NCBI RefSeq assembly: GCF_050030965.1
Contig: NZ_CP188297.1
Span: 1,550,001 to 1,614,000, forward strand
Length of the DNA stretch: 64,000 nt
DNA from: Glutamicibacter sp002979865
Lineage (GTDB): Bacteria; Actinomycetota; Actinomycetes; Actinomycetales; Micrococcaceae
Reading direction: 5' to 3'
Shown: positions 8,409 to 16,610 of the stretch, one piece after another
How the letters are laid out: each line of letters begins with the position of its first letter
Numbering within the stretch: position 1 is the stretch's first letter
The notes under the pieces: model-generated
Told to the model about the DNA's origin: nothing
The model's input: only the letters and a program-made list of their open reading frames with translations
Database searches by the model: none
Made by a program: the position numbers and the translations under genes

Positions 8409-9302
8409 TTAGGCGTCGACGCGGCGCAGGCGCGAGAGCGGTGCCAGCTCGCCTGGGAAGACCTTCTTCACGCCGTCACCCATGGCCTGCTCCAGGATGC
8501 GGATGTCGCGGATCAGCGACTCGAAGCCCTTTGGCTCCAGCGACGAGGCCTGGTCCGAACCCCACATGGTGCGGTCCAGGGTGATGTGGCGCTCGACGGT
8601 CACTGCGCCCAGGGCAACAGCAGCCAGCGAGATCTGCAGGCCGCGCTCGTGGCCCGAGTAGCCCACTGGGACCTGGTAGCGGTCGCGCAGGGTCTCGATC
8701 ATGCGCAGGTTGGCCTCTTCAGGAGGCAGCGGGTAGGTGGAGGTAGCGTGCATCATGACCAGGTTCGAGGTACCCAGGGTCTCGACGGCCTTGTCGATCT
8801 GCTCGATGGTGGACATGCCGGTGGACAGGATGATCGGCTTGCCGGTCTGCGCCAGGGCCTTGAGCAGCTCGATGTCGGTGACCGATGCGGAGGCGACCTT
8901 GTGGGTGACTGCACCCTGCTCTTCCATGAATTCGACCGATGGAACATCCCATGGCGAGGCGAAGGCGTGCAGGCCCTTGGAGGCTGCGTAGGAGATGAGC
9001 TCCTTGTACTGCGCCTGGTCGAACTCGACGCGGTAGCGGTAGTCCAGGTAGGTCATGTCGCCCCATGGGGTGGAGCGGATCTTGTCGCGCATGTCCATCG
9101 GGGTGGAAATGTCCGGGGTGCGCTTCTGGAACTTCACTGCGTTGGCACCGGCTTCAGCAGAGATATCGATCAGCTGCTTGGCGATCTCGATGTCGCCGTT
9201 GTGGTTGATGCCGATCTCGCCGATGACGTAGACCTGCTGGCCTGCGCCAACCTGGACGTCGCCGATAGCAACAGGCTTGATGTCAGTAGTCATGGAAGTC
9301 AT
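8409..9302 (-). CDS. neuB: Nonulosonic acid synthase (NeuB family), no SAF domain
   Basis: Condenses phosphoenolpyruvate with a mannose-type sugar to a nine-carbon nonulosonic acid (Neu5Ac, Kdn or a relative). The TIM-barrel NeuB core is clear: VIGEIGINHNGDIEIAKQLID, AVKFQKR, KVASASVTDIELL, ILSTGMST and VGYSGHERG. The protein is 297 aa and stops right after the barrel (…LSRLRRVDA). The C-terminal SAF/antifreeze-like domain of typical 340-350-aa NeuB proteins is missing. An AAGGC SD precedes the ATG. The neuA-like gene lies 12 bases upstream. Confidence 0.85.
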   Translation of the reverse strand: MTSMTTDIKPVAIGDVQVGAGQQVYVIGEIGINHNGDIEIAKQLIDISAEAGANAVKFQKRTPDISTPMDMRDKIRSTPWGDMTYLDYRYRVEFDQAQYKELISYAASKGLHAFASPWDVPSVEFMEEQGAVTHKVASASVTDIELLKALAQTGKPIILSTGMSTIEQIDKAVETLGTSNLVMMHATSTYPLPPEEANLRMIETLRDRYQVPVGYSGHERGLQISLAAVALGAVTVERHITLDRTMWGSDQASSLEPKGFESLIRDIRILEQAMGDGVKKVFPGELAPLSRLRRVDA

Positions 9303-9314
9303 GGGTATTGCCTT

Positions 9315-10498
9315 TCAGTGGGTGAAACTTGGAGAACTCTTGGTGGCGGTGCGTGCGGCGAGAACCAGTTCGGCTAGTTCCCGTACCGCTCCGTGCCCGC
9401 CCTTGCGGGTCAGTTTGTACCGTGCTGCCCGGTGCACATCTTCCTGGGCATCGGCCACGGTGATCGGCCAGCCGACCAACGCCATCGCGCCCAGATCGTT
9501 GATGTCGTTGCCCACGTAGGCAACACGAGCCGGATTGATGGATTCGTCAGCCAGCCAGCGGGCCAGGTATTCGGCCTTGTTGTCGATTCCGTGGGCCACT
9601 TCGACGTTCAGCTTGGCGGCGCGGGCGGCGACAACAGGGTTGATTTCCTTGGAGAGAATAAGGAACTTCACTCCGGCAGCCCGCAACCGGGCCACTCCCA
9701 TTCCATCGGAGCGGGAGACGCGCACGGTTTCGGTTCCGTGCTCATCGACATACGCGGTGTCCGGGGTATGCACCCCGTCGAAATCCGTGATGACCGCGTC
9801 GACTTCGATCGGTTCCCGGGTGGCCGGAACGGCCAGCCCAGCGAGCAGCAGGTCTGCCTCGGTATCGATGTCGATGCCGTGCTCTGCTGGAACTTCGTGA
9901 ACCCGGACCTTTCCGAAGAAACGGTGCCCTGCCTCGCGGAATCCGCGGGTATCCATCACGTAGAAGGCCCCGGTTTCGCGGAAGCGCGGTTCGCGATCCT
10001 GGCGACGCGGACGGTGCAGCTTGTCGTGGCCTACGGCGACCGCTTCGCCCTGCGGATCCAGGCCCCAATGGAAACCGTGGTCCGCAACAGCTGCGAAGCT
10101 GACGTCGGCGCGTTTCGAAGAAACCGCCGCAATGGCTGCGTCCAGATCCTCCGGATCGATGAACGGGCTGGTGCACTGGATGAACACGGTGATCTCTGGC
10201 TGAGATTCCGCATTCGCTAGCGCATGGAGCAGAACTGACTCGCTGCTGGCCGTGTCGCCGGCGATATCTGCCGGTCGATCGATGACTCGCGCCCCGTAGC
10301 GAAGCGCTTCGGCCTTGATCTGCTCATGGTCGGTACTGACCACGACGTCGCTGACTGCCGCCGCGGATCTGGCTGATTCGATTGCGCGGCCCAGTAGCGA
10401 TTTGCCGCCGATCTCACGCAGGTTCTTAGCCGGATGCCCTTGGATCCTCCCCGGGCGGGGATGATCGCCATGGCATTTGGCTGGTTGGTTTTGCTCAC
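9315..10498 (-). pseudogene. neuA: Acylneuraminate cytidylyltransferase-HAD phosphatase fusion, frameshifted
   Basis: The N-terminal half is a CMP-nonulosonate synthetase: IIPARGGSKGI, then after a shift KNLREIGG…VVVSTDHEQIKAEA and IQCTSPFIDPEDLD. The C-terminal half is a KdsC-type HAD phosphatase (VITDFDGVHTPDT, SKEINPVVAARAAKL, YVGNDINDLGAM). The reading frame breaks at about 10430-10433: the minus strand reads GGCATCCGGCTAAG, where one more C gives the expected GIPAKNLR. Everything else is intact, so this is either a recent one-base deletion or a sequencing slip. The GTG at 10498 is the likely start. No strong SD is seen. Confidence 0.8.
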
Positions 10499-10725
10499 GA
10501 GTAAGACGCTATGGGCACAAGTTAACTAAGAGGGGGCATCTGGGTTAACGCACGGTGAAGTGCCGGTGTAATCACCTGTTTGTTTGCTGAATGCGAGGTC
10601 AGCAAGCGTTTTACGTACGATTCGGTGAATCCGGAAGAGGGATTTCGAGCCCTCAGAACCGCATAAAAGATCAAAGCGACTAATGAAACATGAGTGTGCA
10701 AGGCGGAGCTTAGGCACAGAACATT

Positions 10726-10731
10726 TAGGCT
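10726..10731 (+). promoter_or_regulatory. -10 box TAGGCT, leaderless-type start of the GT87 gene
   Basis: TAGGCT ends seven bases before the ATG at 10739. The same TANNNT-N6/7-ATG layout recurs at several genes in this window. GGAGGG between the box and the ATG could also act as a very close SD. Confidence 0.5.
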
Positions 10732-10738
10732 GGAGGGT

Positions 10739-12202
10739 ATGCACGAGCCAAACCAGTCACAGCCCACGCGTGGCCCCCTGCGGATTACCGTGCCATCACG
10801 CGCTGACGGGTTCCTTCGACAGTTCACCGCAATGATCGGTGGCCGCCTGGGACGACACAGCGATCCAGGCCGAGTCGATCCAGGATTCTTCAGCGTGGAA
10901 CGAGTCATTATCCTGATGACCACCGTGGGCGCCTTGCTGATGCTCCTTGCCAAGAACCCCTGCCGGGTCAACGGGTGGACTGGCAACAACCCGTACGCCT
11001 ATGCGTGCTACAGCGACTGGGTTCCGCTGTTCTCCGCCCGCGGCTTCGCCGAGAACCCCTGGGCGCCATTCAGCGCGACCGCCCAGTTCGAGTACCCGGT
11101 ACTGATGAGCACGGTGGCCTCGGCCGTTGCCTCGATCATCCCCACGGGGATCGAAAACCGTTCGCTGCTGTACTTCGACATCAACCTGCTGCTCGTTGCG
11201 ATCCTGTGGATGGTCACCGTGATCGCCACCCTGCGGATGACCGGGCGCCGCCCGTGGGATGCCGCAATGGTGGCTATTGCCCCGGGCATCATCCTGGCCG
11301 GCAGCATCAACTGGGACATGTGGGCTGTGGCCTTGCTGGCCCTGGGCATGCTGGCATTCGCACGAAAGCACACCGTCCTTGCCGGGGTGCTGATCGGCTT
11401 AGGTGCCGCGATGAAGATCTATCCGTTCTTCATCCTCGGCGCGGTGCTGATATTGGCCATTCGCACCGGCAGGCTCAAGACCTTCTGGGTGACTGGCGGA
11501 ACCGCCGCGGCGACATGGGCACTGGTGAACCTTCCCTATGCGCTGGCGTTCCCCGACTCGTTCATGCACTTCTTCAACTTCTCTTCTGAACGCGGGGCAG
11601 GCTTCTCCAGCTTCTGGCACGCATGGAATGTCATCGCCGATAACAGGGGAGGGGTCCCGCTCTTTGAAGCCGAACAGATTTCCCGTTACGGCCTGGTCCT
11701 CTTCTTCCTGTGCTGCGTGGGCGTCGCAGTGCTGGGCTTGACTGCTAAACGCACCCCGCGCCTGGCCTCCATGGCCTTCTTGATCATTGCTTCCTTTGTC
11801 ATGGTCAATAAGGTGTATTCACCACAGTTCATCGTCTGGCTGATTCCGCTGTTCGCCCTCGCCTTGCCGCGCTGGCGCGAATTCGTTGTCTGGATGCTCG
11901 TGGAAATCGCGCACTTCTACGCTGTTTGGTTCTACCTTGATTCCCTCTCTGCGGAAGAAGCGCAGAAGGCCTTCCCTGAGACCGGTTATGCGGTGCTGGT
12001 GCTGGCGCATATGGTGATGCTGGGATACCTGATGTTCTTGGTGGCACGTTCAATTCTTGATCCACGCCACGACCCGATTCGTGCCGTGGGCCAGGATGAT
12101 CCTTTGGCCGGCCCATTCGCCGGACTGGAGGACCGCTGGACCCTGCGCGGACTGCTGCCTCAATCCAAGAAAACGAATGAAGTGGCGGGAAATAAATCAT
12201 GA
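10739..12202 (+). CDS. GT87-like membrane glycosyltransferase (DUF2029)
   Basis: A polytopic protein of 487 aa resembling the polyprenol-phosphate-mannose-dependent GT87 mannosyltransferases of actinobacteria. It has about ten hydrophobic segments, an early extracytoplasmic loop (NPYAYACYSDW), GSINWDMWAVALLALGMLA and LIGLGAAMKIYPFFIL, both typical of the family. It would act on the outer face of the membrane on lipid-linked glycans. The stop overlaps the ATG of the next gene (ATGA), so it is translationally coupled to the oxidoreductase. The acceptor is not deducible. Confidence 0.75.
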   Translation: MHEPNQSQPTRGPLRITVPSRADGFLRQFTAMIGGRLGRHSDPGRVDPGFFSVERVIILMTTVGALLMLLAKNPCRVNGWTGNNPYAYACYSDWVPLFSARGFAENPWAPFSATAQFEYPVLMSTVASAVASIIPTGIENRSLLYFDINLLLVAILWMVTVIATLRMTGRRPWDAAMVAIAPGIILAGSINWDMWAVALLALGMLAFARKHTVLAGVLIGLGAAMKIYPFFILGAVLILAIRTGRLKTFWVTGGTAAATWALVNLPYALAFPDSFMHFFNFSSERGAGFSSFWHAWNVIADNRGGVPLFEAEQISRYGLVLFFLCCVGVAVLGLTAKRTPRLASMAFLIIASFVMVNKVYSPQFIVWLIPLFALALPRWREFVVWMLVEIAHFYAVWFYLDSLSAEEAQKAFPETGYAVLVLAHMVMLGYLMFLVARSILDPRHDPIRAVGQDDPLAGPFAGLEDRWTLRGLLPQSKKTNEVAGNKS

Positions 12203-13632
12203 GCGATGTTGCCGTTGTCGGTGCGGGACCCAATGGGCTAGCAGCCGCAGCAGTTGCTGCCCGTGCTGGATTAAGCGTCACGGTATATGAAGCCAACGAC
12301 ACCATCGGCGGGGCCGCCAGAACGCAGCCGCTGAATGGTTCTGCAGCGAAATTCGATTTGGGCAGCGCAGTGCATCCGATGGCCATGCAATCCCAAGCCA
12401 TGCATGAACTGGGCGTCCACGACAAGGTGGAGTTCATCGTCCCCGAGCTGTCCTTCGCCCATGTGCTGGATCGCCGGACTGCCTACGCGTACAAGGATCT
12501 GGAACGCACCGGGCAGGAACTTGGAGGCGCGGACGGCGAGATGTACACCCGGCTCCTGGGCCCGCTGGTCAAGCAGATTGACGGGGTCAGCCAGACACTG
12601 CTCAATCCTCTGCTGAGGGTTCCCTCGAACCCCGCAGCGTTGGCGACCTTTGCCGTGAGCACGGTGGCGGGCATGGCCGTCAAGGAACTCTTTTCTGGAA
12701 AGTTTGAACGCGCCGCCGCGCTCTACGCAGGCTGTTCCGCCCACGTTGCGGGAGGCTCTCGCGGACCGGCCAATGCCGGGGCAGGACTGTTCCTTGCAGC
12801 AACAGCGCACGGCAAGGGATGGGCCATCCCGCGTGGAGGTTCCCAAGCCATCAGCGACGCCTTGGCCGAAGAAGCGATGGCTCATGGAGCAAAAATCCTT
12901 ACCGGCACCCGCGTCAACCATGTTGATGAGCTTTCTGCGCAGAGCATCCTCTTCGATACCTCCGCCGAAAACGCTGCCAAGCTTTCAACAGGACACCTGC
13001 CTGAACGGCTCTCGCACGCGTTGAGCAGCATCCGGCGCTCGCCGGGAAGCTGCCTGGTGCACTACGTCCTTTCGGCACCGGTTCCATGGCGCGACGAGAC
13101 TCTGGGCAAGGCCGGCACCGTGCACCTGGGCGGCACCGCGGCGCAGGTCGGGAAGGCCGAACGCGCCGCAGTGCGCGGGGGAGCGGCGAAGCCGTTCATG
13201 ATTGTTGCCCAGCCCTCGCAATTTGATGATTCGCGGGCACCGCAGGGCCAGCACGTCATCTGGGCCTACTGCCACGTGCCACTGGATTCTCCGGTAGACA
13301 TGAGCCGGGAACTGAAGGAAATGATTGAACAGGCAGCCCCTGGTTTCAGCGAGACAATCATTGAATCCCATGTTGTCACCGCCCAGGACTTGGAAGTGCA
13401 GAACTCGGCACTGGTCGGTGGCGATCTTTCCGGGGGAACCATGGACCTGCTGGGCAGCATCAAGCGGCCTCGGATCTCGGCCGACCCGTGGTACCTGCAG
13501 TCCAAAGGACTGTACTTGGTATCCTCGGCTGCGCCTCCGGGGCCGTCGGTGCATGGCATGGGCGGATTCCTCGGAGCGCAATCGATGCTCAAACGGGAAT
13601 ACGGAATCGCAAACTGGAAATCGGTGAACTGA
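12199..13632 (+). CDS. FAD-dependent oxidoreductase, phytoene desaturase-like
   Basis: A 477-aa flavoprotein with an N-terminal dinucleotide fold (VAVVGAGPNGLAAAAVAARAG, then VYEANDTIGGAARTQ) and a C-terminal FAD motif region (PPGPSVHGMGGFLGAQSML). This architecture matches the NAD(P)/FAD amine oxidase/phytoene dehydrogenase-like family. The substrate is unknown. No carotenoid genes surround it, and its coupling to a GT87 enzyme and a YdcF-like protein points to an envelope lipid or glycan role, which is inference. Confidence 0.8.
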   Translation: MSDVAVVGAGPNGLAAAAVAARAGLSVTVYEANDTIGGAARTQPLNGSAAKFDLGSAVHPMAMQSQAMHELGVHDKVEFIVPELSFAHVLDRRTAYAYKDLERTGQELGGADGEMYTRLLGPLVKQIDGVSQTLLNPLLRVPSNPAALATFAVSTVAGMAVKELFSGKFERAAALYAGCSAHVAGGSRGPANAGAGLFLAATAHGKGWAIPRGGSQAISDALAEEAMAHGAKILTGTRVNHVDELSAQSILFDTSAENAAKLSTGHLPERLSHALSSIRRSPGSCLVHYVLSAPVPWRDETLGKAGTVHLGGTAAQVGKAERAAVRGGAAKPFMIVAQPSQFDDSRAPQGQHVIWAYCHVPLDSPVDMSRELKEMIEQAAPGFSETIIESHVVTAQDLEVQNSALVGGDLSGGTMDLLGSIKRPRISADPWYLQSKGLYLVSSAAPPGPSVHGMGGFLGAQSMLKREYGIANWKSVN

Positions 13633-13638
13633 GAGGCA

Positions 13639-14664
13639 ATGGAATCAGTGCTCGCGCAGCTCGTTGGCTGGGTCTTCCTGGCAGCACTCTGGTGGCTGTT
13701 TATCCGGCAATACCGCAAGGACCCACGCCGCTTGGGTCTGGCTGCACTTCTCTTGCCGCTGGTGTTCTTCACCATTTCGGCGGTCGTCGACCTGTTGACC
13801 AGTGTGATCCCCGGGTTTGGGTTCCTCTTCTCCATAGTGCTGGTGCTGACCCCGCTGATGGTCGTTGTCTTCGGTGCCGCGCTGATCTACAACGGGATCC
13901 TGATGTGCCGGCGCGAAGGAGCCAAACCTGCGAATCTGCTGTCATTGGCAGCCGGGCTATCCGTCTTTGTCCTGCCAGTCATTGCGGTGCTGCTGATTCG
14001 CATCGAATCCTGGTGGACCTATTCGCTGGCTTTCGTCCTGTTCATGGCCTCCGTCTTCACGGCGAGCTTGTTCGCCATGCTGTTGCTGTACGCATGGGTG
14101 CACGCCAGATACCCATCCAAGGGCGAAGCCGCCGCCGTGGTGGTCCTTGGTGCCCGCACAATCAACGGCAAGGTCACCCCGTTGCTGCGTGGCCGCTTGG
14201 ACAAGGGCATAGACCTGCATCAACTGCAGGCATCTGCTCGCCCCTTCATGGTTCCGACCGGGGGACAGGGCCATGATGAGGAAGAACCAGAGGGCGTAAG
14301 CATGGCCCGCTACCTGCGTGAGCAGGGCATTGCCGATGAACAGATTCTGGTTGAAGACCGGGCCAGGGACACCCTTGAGAACCTGGAGTTCTCCGACGCC
14401 TTGGTCCGTGCCCAGCGTCCGGATGGCCAGCTGTGGTTGGTCACCAGCGACTATCATGCGCTGCGTGCAGCGATGGCGTCACGCAAGCTCGGCTTGGATG
14501 CCCGTGCCTTCGGCGGGAAAACGGCGGCCTACTACCGTCCGAGTGCCTTCCTCAGGGAATGCGTTGCGATCGTGCGGGATCAAAAGAAGCTGATGGTTTT
14601 GCTGGCCCTGCCCTTCGCATTAGCCGTCGCAGGGATGATGTTCGTGCTCACGACGACCTTCTAA
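13639..14664 (+). CDS. YdcF-family (DUF218) membrane protein
   Basis: A 341-aa protein with four to five N-terminal transmembrane segments, then a DUF218 domain (AAAVVVLGARTINGKVTPLLRGRLDKGIDL, VEDRARDTLENLEFS, LWLVTSDYHALRAAMASRKLGL) and a last C-terminal membrane helix. DUF218 proteins such as SanA/ElyC act in envelope and undecaprenyl-carrier metabolism. It starts six bases after the oxidoreductase with a GAGAGG SD and ends at a strong terminator, so it closes a three-gene operon. Confidence 0.8.
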   Translation: MESVLAQLVGWVFLAALWWLFIRQYRKDPRRLGLAALLLPLVFFTISAVVDLLTSVIPGFGFLFSIVLVLTPLMVVVFGAALIYNGILMCRREGAKPANLLSLAAGLSVFVLPVIAVLLIRIESWWTYSLAFVLFMASVFTASLFAMLLLYAWVHARYPSKGEAAAVVVLGARTINGKVTPLLRGRLDKGIDLHQLQASARPFMVPTGGQGHDEEEPEGVSMARYLREQGIADEQILVEDRARDTLENLEFSDALVRAQRPDGQLWLVTSDYHALRAAMASRKLGLDARAFGGKTAAYYRPSAFLRECVAIVRDQKKLMVLLALPFALAVAGMMFVLTTTF

Positions 14665-14677
14665 CTTCCTTGGCACC

Positions 14678-14715
14678 CTGGGACCATGCACCATCTGGTG
14701 CATGGGCCCAGTTTT
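14678..14715 (+). terminator. Rho-independent terminator after the DUF218 gene
   Basis: CTGGG-a-CCATGCACCA pairs with TGGTGCATGG-g-CCCAG (2-base loop) and is followed by TTTT. Confidence 0.8.
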
Positions 14716-14790
14716 CGGTTCCCTGCCATCACCCTTTTGGTTGAGCCATAAATCAGCACTGGGGGCGGTGAGAGCTGGGCTCGAATTCCT

Positions 14791-14796
14791 TAGGCT
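14791..14796 (+). promoter_or_regulatory. -10 box TAGGCT, leaderless-type start of the ABC ATPase
   Basis: TAGGCT ends six bases before the ATG at 14803, with no SD between (GGAAAT). Confidence 0.5.
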
Positions 14797-14802
14797 GGAA
14801 AT

Positions 14803-15729
14803 ATGATCCAGGCAGAGCAGTTGACGAAGAAATACGGTGGAAAAACCGTGGTCGATAATGCGTCGTTCACGGTCCAAGAAGGCATGGTGACTGGGTTCCT
14901 CGGCCCCAATGGTGCCGGCAAGTCCACCACCATGCGCATGATCGTGGGATTGGCCAAACCTACCAGCGGTGAAGTGCTGGTCAACGGGCACGATTTCAAA
15001 AAATCACGTCACCCGTTGACCGAAGTCGGCACCCTGCTGGAAGCTAAGTCGGTGCACAAATCCCTGACTCCGCTGGCGCATTTGCGTGCCATGGCGGCTA
15101 CCGCGGGGATCCCGAAGTCCCGAGTGCACGAAGTGCTCGATCTGACTGGCTTGTCTAGCGTGCAGCGCAAGAAGGTCGGCGGCTTTTCGCTGGGCATGGG
15201 GCAGCGGCTGGGCATTGCCACGGCCCTGCTTGGAGATCCGCAGGTGCTGATCCTCGATGAGCCGGTCAACGGCCTGGATCCCGAAGGCGTGGCTTGGGTC
15301 CGCAACCTGGCCCGCCAGCAGGCGGCCGATGGCAAAACCGTTTTCATCTCCTCCCACCTGATGAGTGAAATGGCCCAGACGGCGGATCACCTGATCGTGA
15401 TTGGCCGTGGCCGCATCATGGCCGATGCGCCGATCACTGAATTCATCGACAACGGTCTTGACCAGACCATTGTGCGTTCAGCCGACATTGAGATCTTGAT
15501 GAATGCGTTGAATGGTGAAGGTATTCAGCTACGCCGGATTGATGAGCATGGCCTGGAAGTTACCGGCCCCGATTCAGAAACCATTGGCCGCCGTGCCTTG
15601 GAATACGGGGTGGTGCTCAGCGAATTGCGTCCGCTGCAACGCACCTTGGAAGACGCCTACATGGAATTGACCCGCGATGCCGTCGAATACCACTCGAACA
15701 CAGTTGCCGAGACTGGCGGCGGGAAGTAA
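14803..15729 (+). CDS. ABC transporter ATP-binding protein
   Basis: A CcmA/BcrA-type exporter ATPase of 308 aa: Walker A GPNGAGKST (residues 34-42), signature FSLGMGQRL, Walker B VLILDEP and the H-loop region ISSHLMSE. The C-terminal 90 residues are the usual regulatory extension of drug- or lipid-export ATPases. The next gene, a permease, begins four bases after it. A sensor kinase and response regulator follow directly, a layout common for exporters induced by cell-envelope stress or antibiotics. Confidence 0.9.
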   Translation: MIQAEQLTKKYGGKTVVDNASFTVQEGMVTGFLGPNGAGKSTTMRMIVGLAKPTSGEVLVNGHDFKKSRHPLTEVGTLLEAKSVHKSLTPLAHLRAMAATAGIPKSRVHEVLDLTGLSSVQRKKVGGFSLGMGQRLGIATALLGDPQVLILDEPVNGLDPEGVAWVRNLARQQAADGKTVFISSHLMSEMAQTADHLIVIGRGRIMADAPITEFIDNGLDQTIVRSADIEILMNALNGEGIQLRRIDEHGLEVTGPDSETIGRRALEYGVVLSELRPLQRTLEDAYMELTRDAVEYHSNTVAETGGGK

Positions 15730-15733
15730 GGAC

Positions 15734-16576
15734 ATGTCTAACCATCTAGCAACCGCACCACATGGCAAGGTCACCCTCTTCGGCGTGCTGCGCAGTGAGT
15801 CCATCCGTTTCTTCTCCCTGAACTCCACCCGCATCCTGGTTCTCTTGGCCATCGTGTTCTATGTGGGCATTGCAGCCGTGGCCACTTGGGGCATTGGTTC
15901 GCTCAGTGCCAGCATGGGCGACACGGATCAGATGCCGGGCATGGAAGGCCTATCGGCCCCGGGATTCGCCGCTGAGCTCATCGGCTCGGGCCTGGTCTTC
16001 AGCCAGCTGATCCTTGGCGTGCTTGGTGTCCTGCTCTTCAGCGGTGAATTCACCACCGGTTCAGCGGTAAGCACGTTCCTGGCCAGCCCGCGGCGACTGC
16101 GTGTCCTGGCCGCCAAGGGCATCTTGATCATCCTGCTTACTGCCGTCGTCCAGATCATCAGCTCGCTCTTGGCCTTCGCGATCAGCAAGCCGATTGCCGA
16201 GAACTACCAGATGAATCTGGAATTCAGCAGCGACGCCTTCCAACGGGTGCTCTGGTACGGGACGCTGGCGGTGACCATGGCGGCGTTGATCGGTTTGGCG
16301 TTGGGGATGCTGCTGCGCAACTCGGCCGGCGGCATCACCAGCCTCGCTGCCCTGTTCTTCGTGCTGCCGATCATCCTTTCCATCCTGACCGCCTTGACCG
16401 ACTGGGCGCAGAACATCGCGAAGTTCACCCCTGACCAGCTGGGCATGGGGTTGGCAACGCCCGCAAGTGTTGTCACCGACTTGGAGACCTGGCAGCAACT
16501 GCTGGGCGTGGCGGGTTGGATCGTGCTTCCACTGGTGTTGGGTGCAATCCTGCTGACCAAGCGGGACATCAAGTAG
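15734..16576 (+). CDS. ABC-2 type permease
   Basis: A 280-aa protein with about six transmembrane helices and a large loop after the first, typical of ABC-2 permeases (LLFSGEFTTGSAVSTFLASPRRLRVLAAKG is the conserved coupling region). It pairs with the preceding ATPase. I start at ATGTCTAACC rather than at a longer in-frame start inside the ATPase gene. Confidence 0.88.
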   Translation: MSNHLATAPHGKVTLFGVLRSESIRFFSLNSTRILVLLAIVFYVGIAAVATWGIGSLSASMGDTDQMPGMEGLSAPGFAAELIGSGLVFSQLILGVLGVLLFSGEFTTGSAVSTFLASPRRLRVLAAKGILIILLTAVVQIISSLLAFAISKPIAENYQMNLEFSSDAFQRVLWYGTLAVTMAALIGLALGMLLRNSAGGITSLAALFFVLPIILSILTALTDWAQNIAKFTPDQLGMGLATPASVVTDLETWQQLLGVAGWIVLPLVLGAILLTKRDIK

Positions 16577-16598
16577 CGCAGGGATTGATCGAGAAAAC

Positions 16599-16604
16599 TA
16601 GACT
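16599..16604 (+). promoter_or_regulatory. -10 box TAGACT before the sensor kinase
   Basis: TAGACT ends six bases before the ATG at 16611, suggesting a separate leaderless transcript for the two-component genes. Confidence 0.45.
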
Positions 16605-16610
16605 GGAAAC

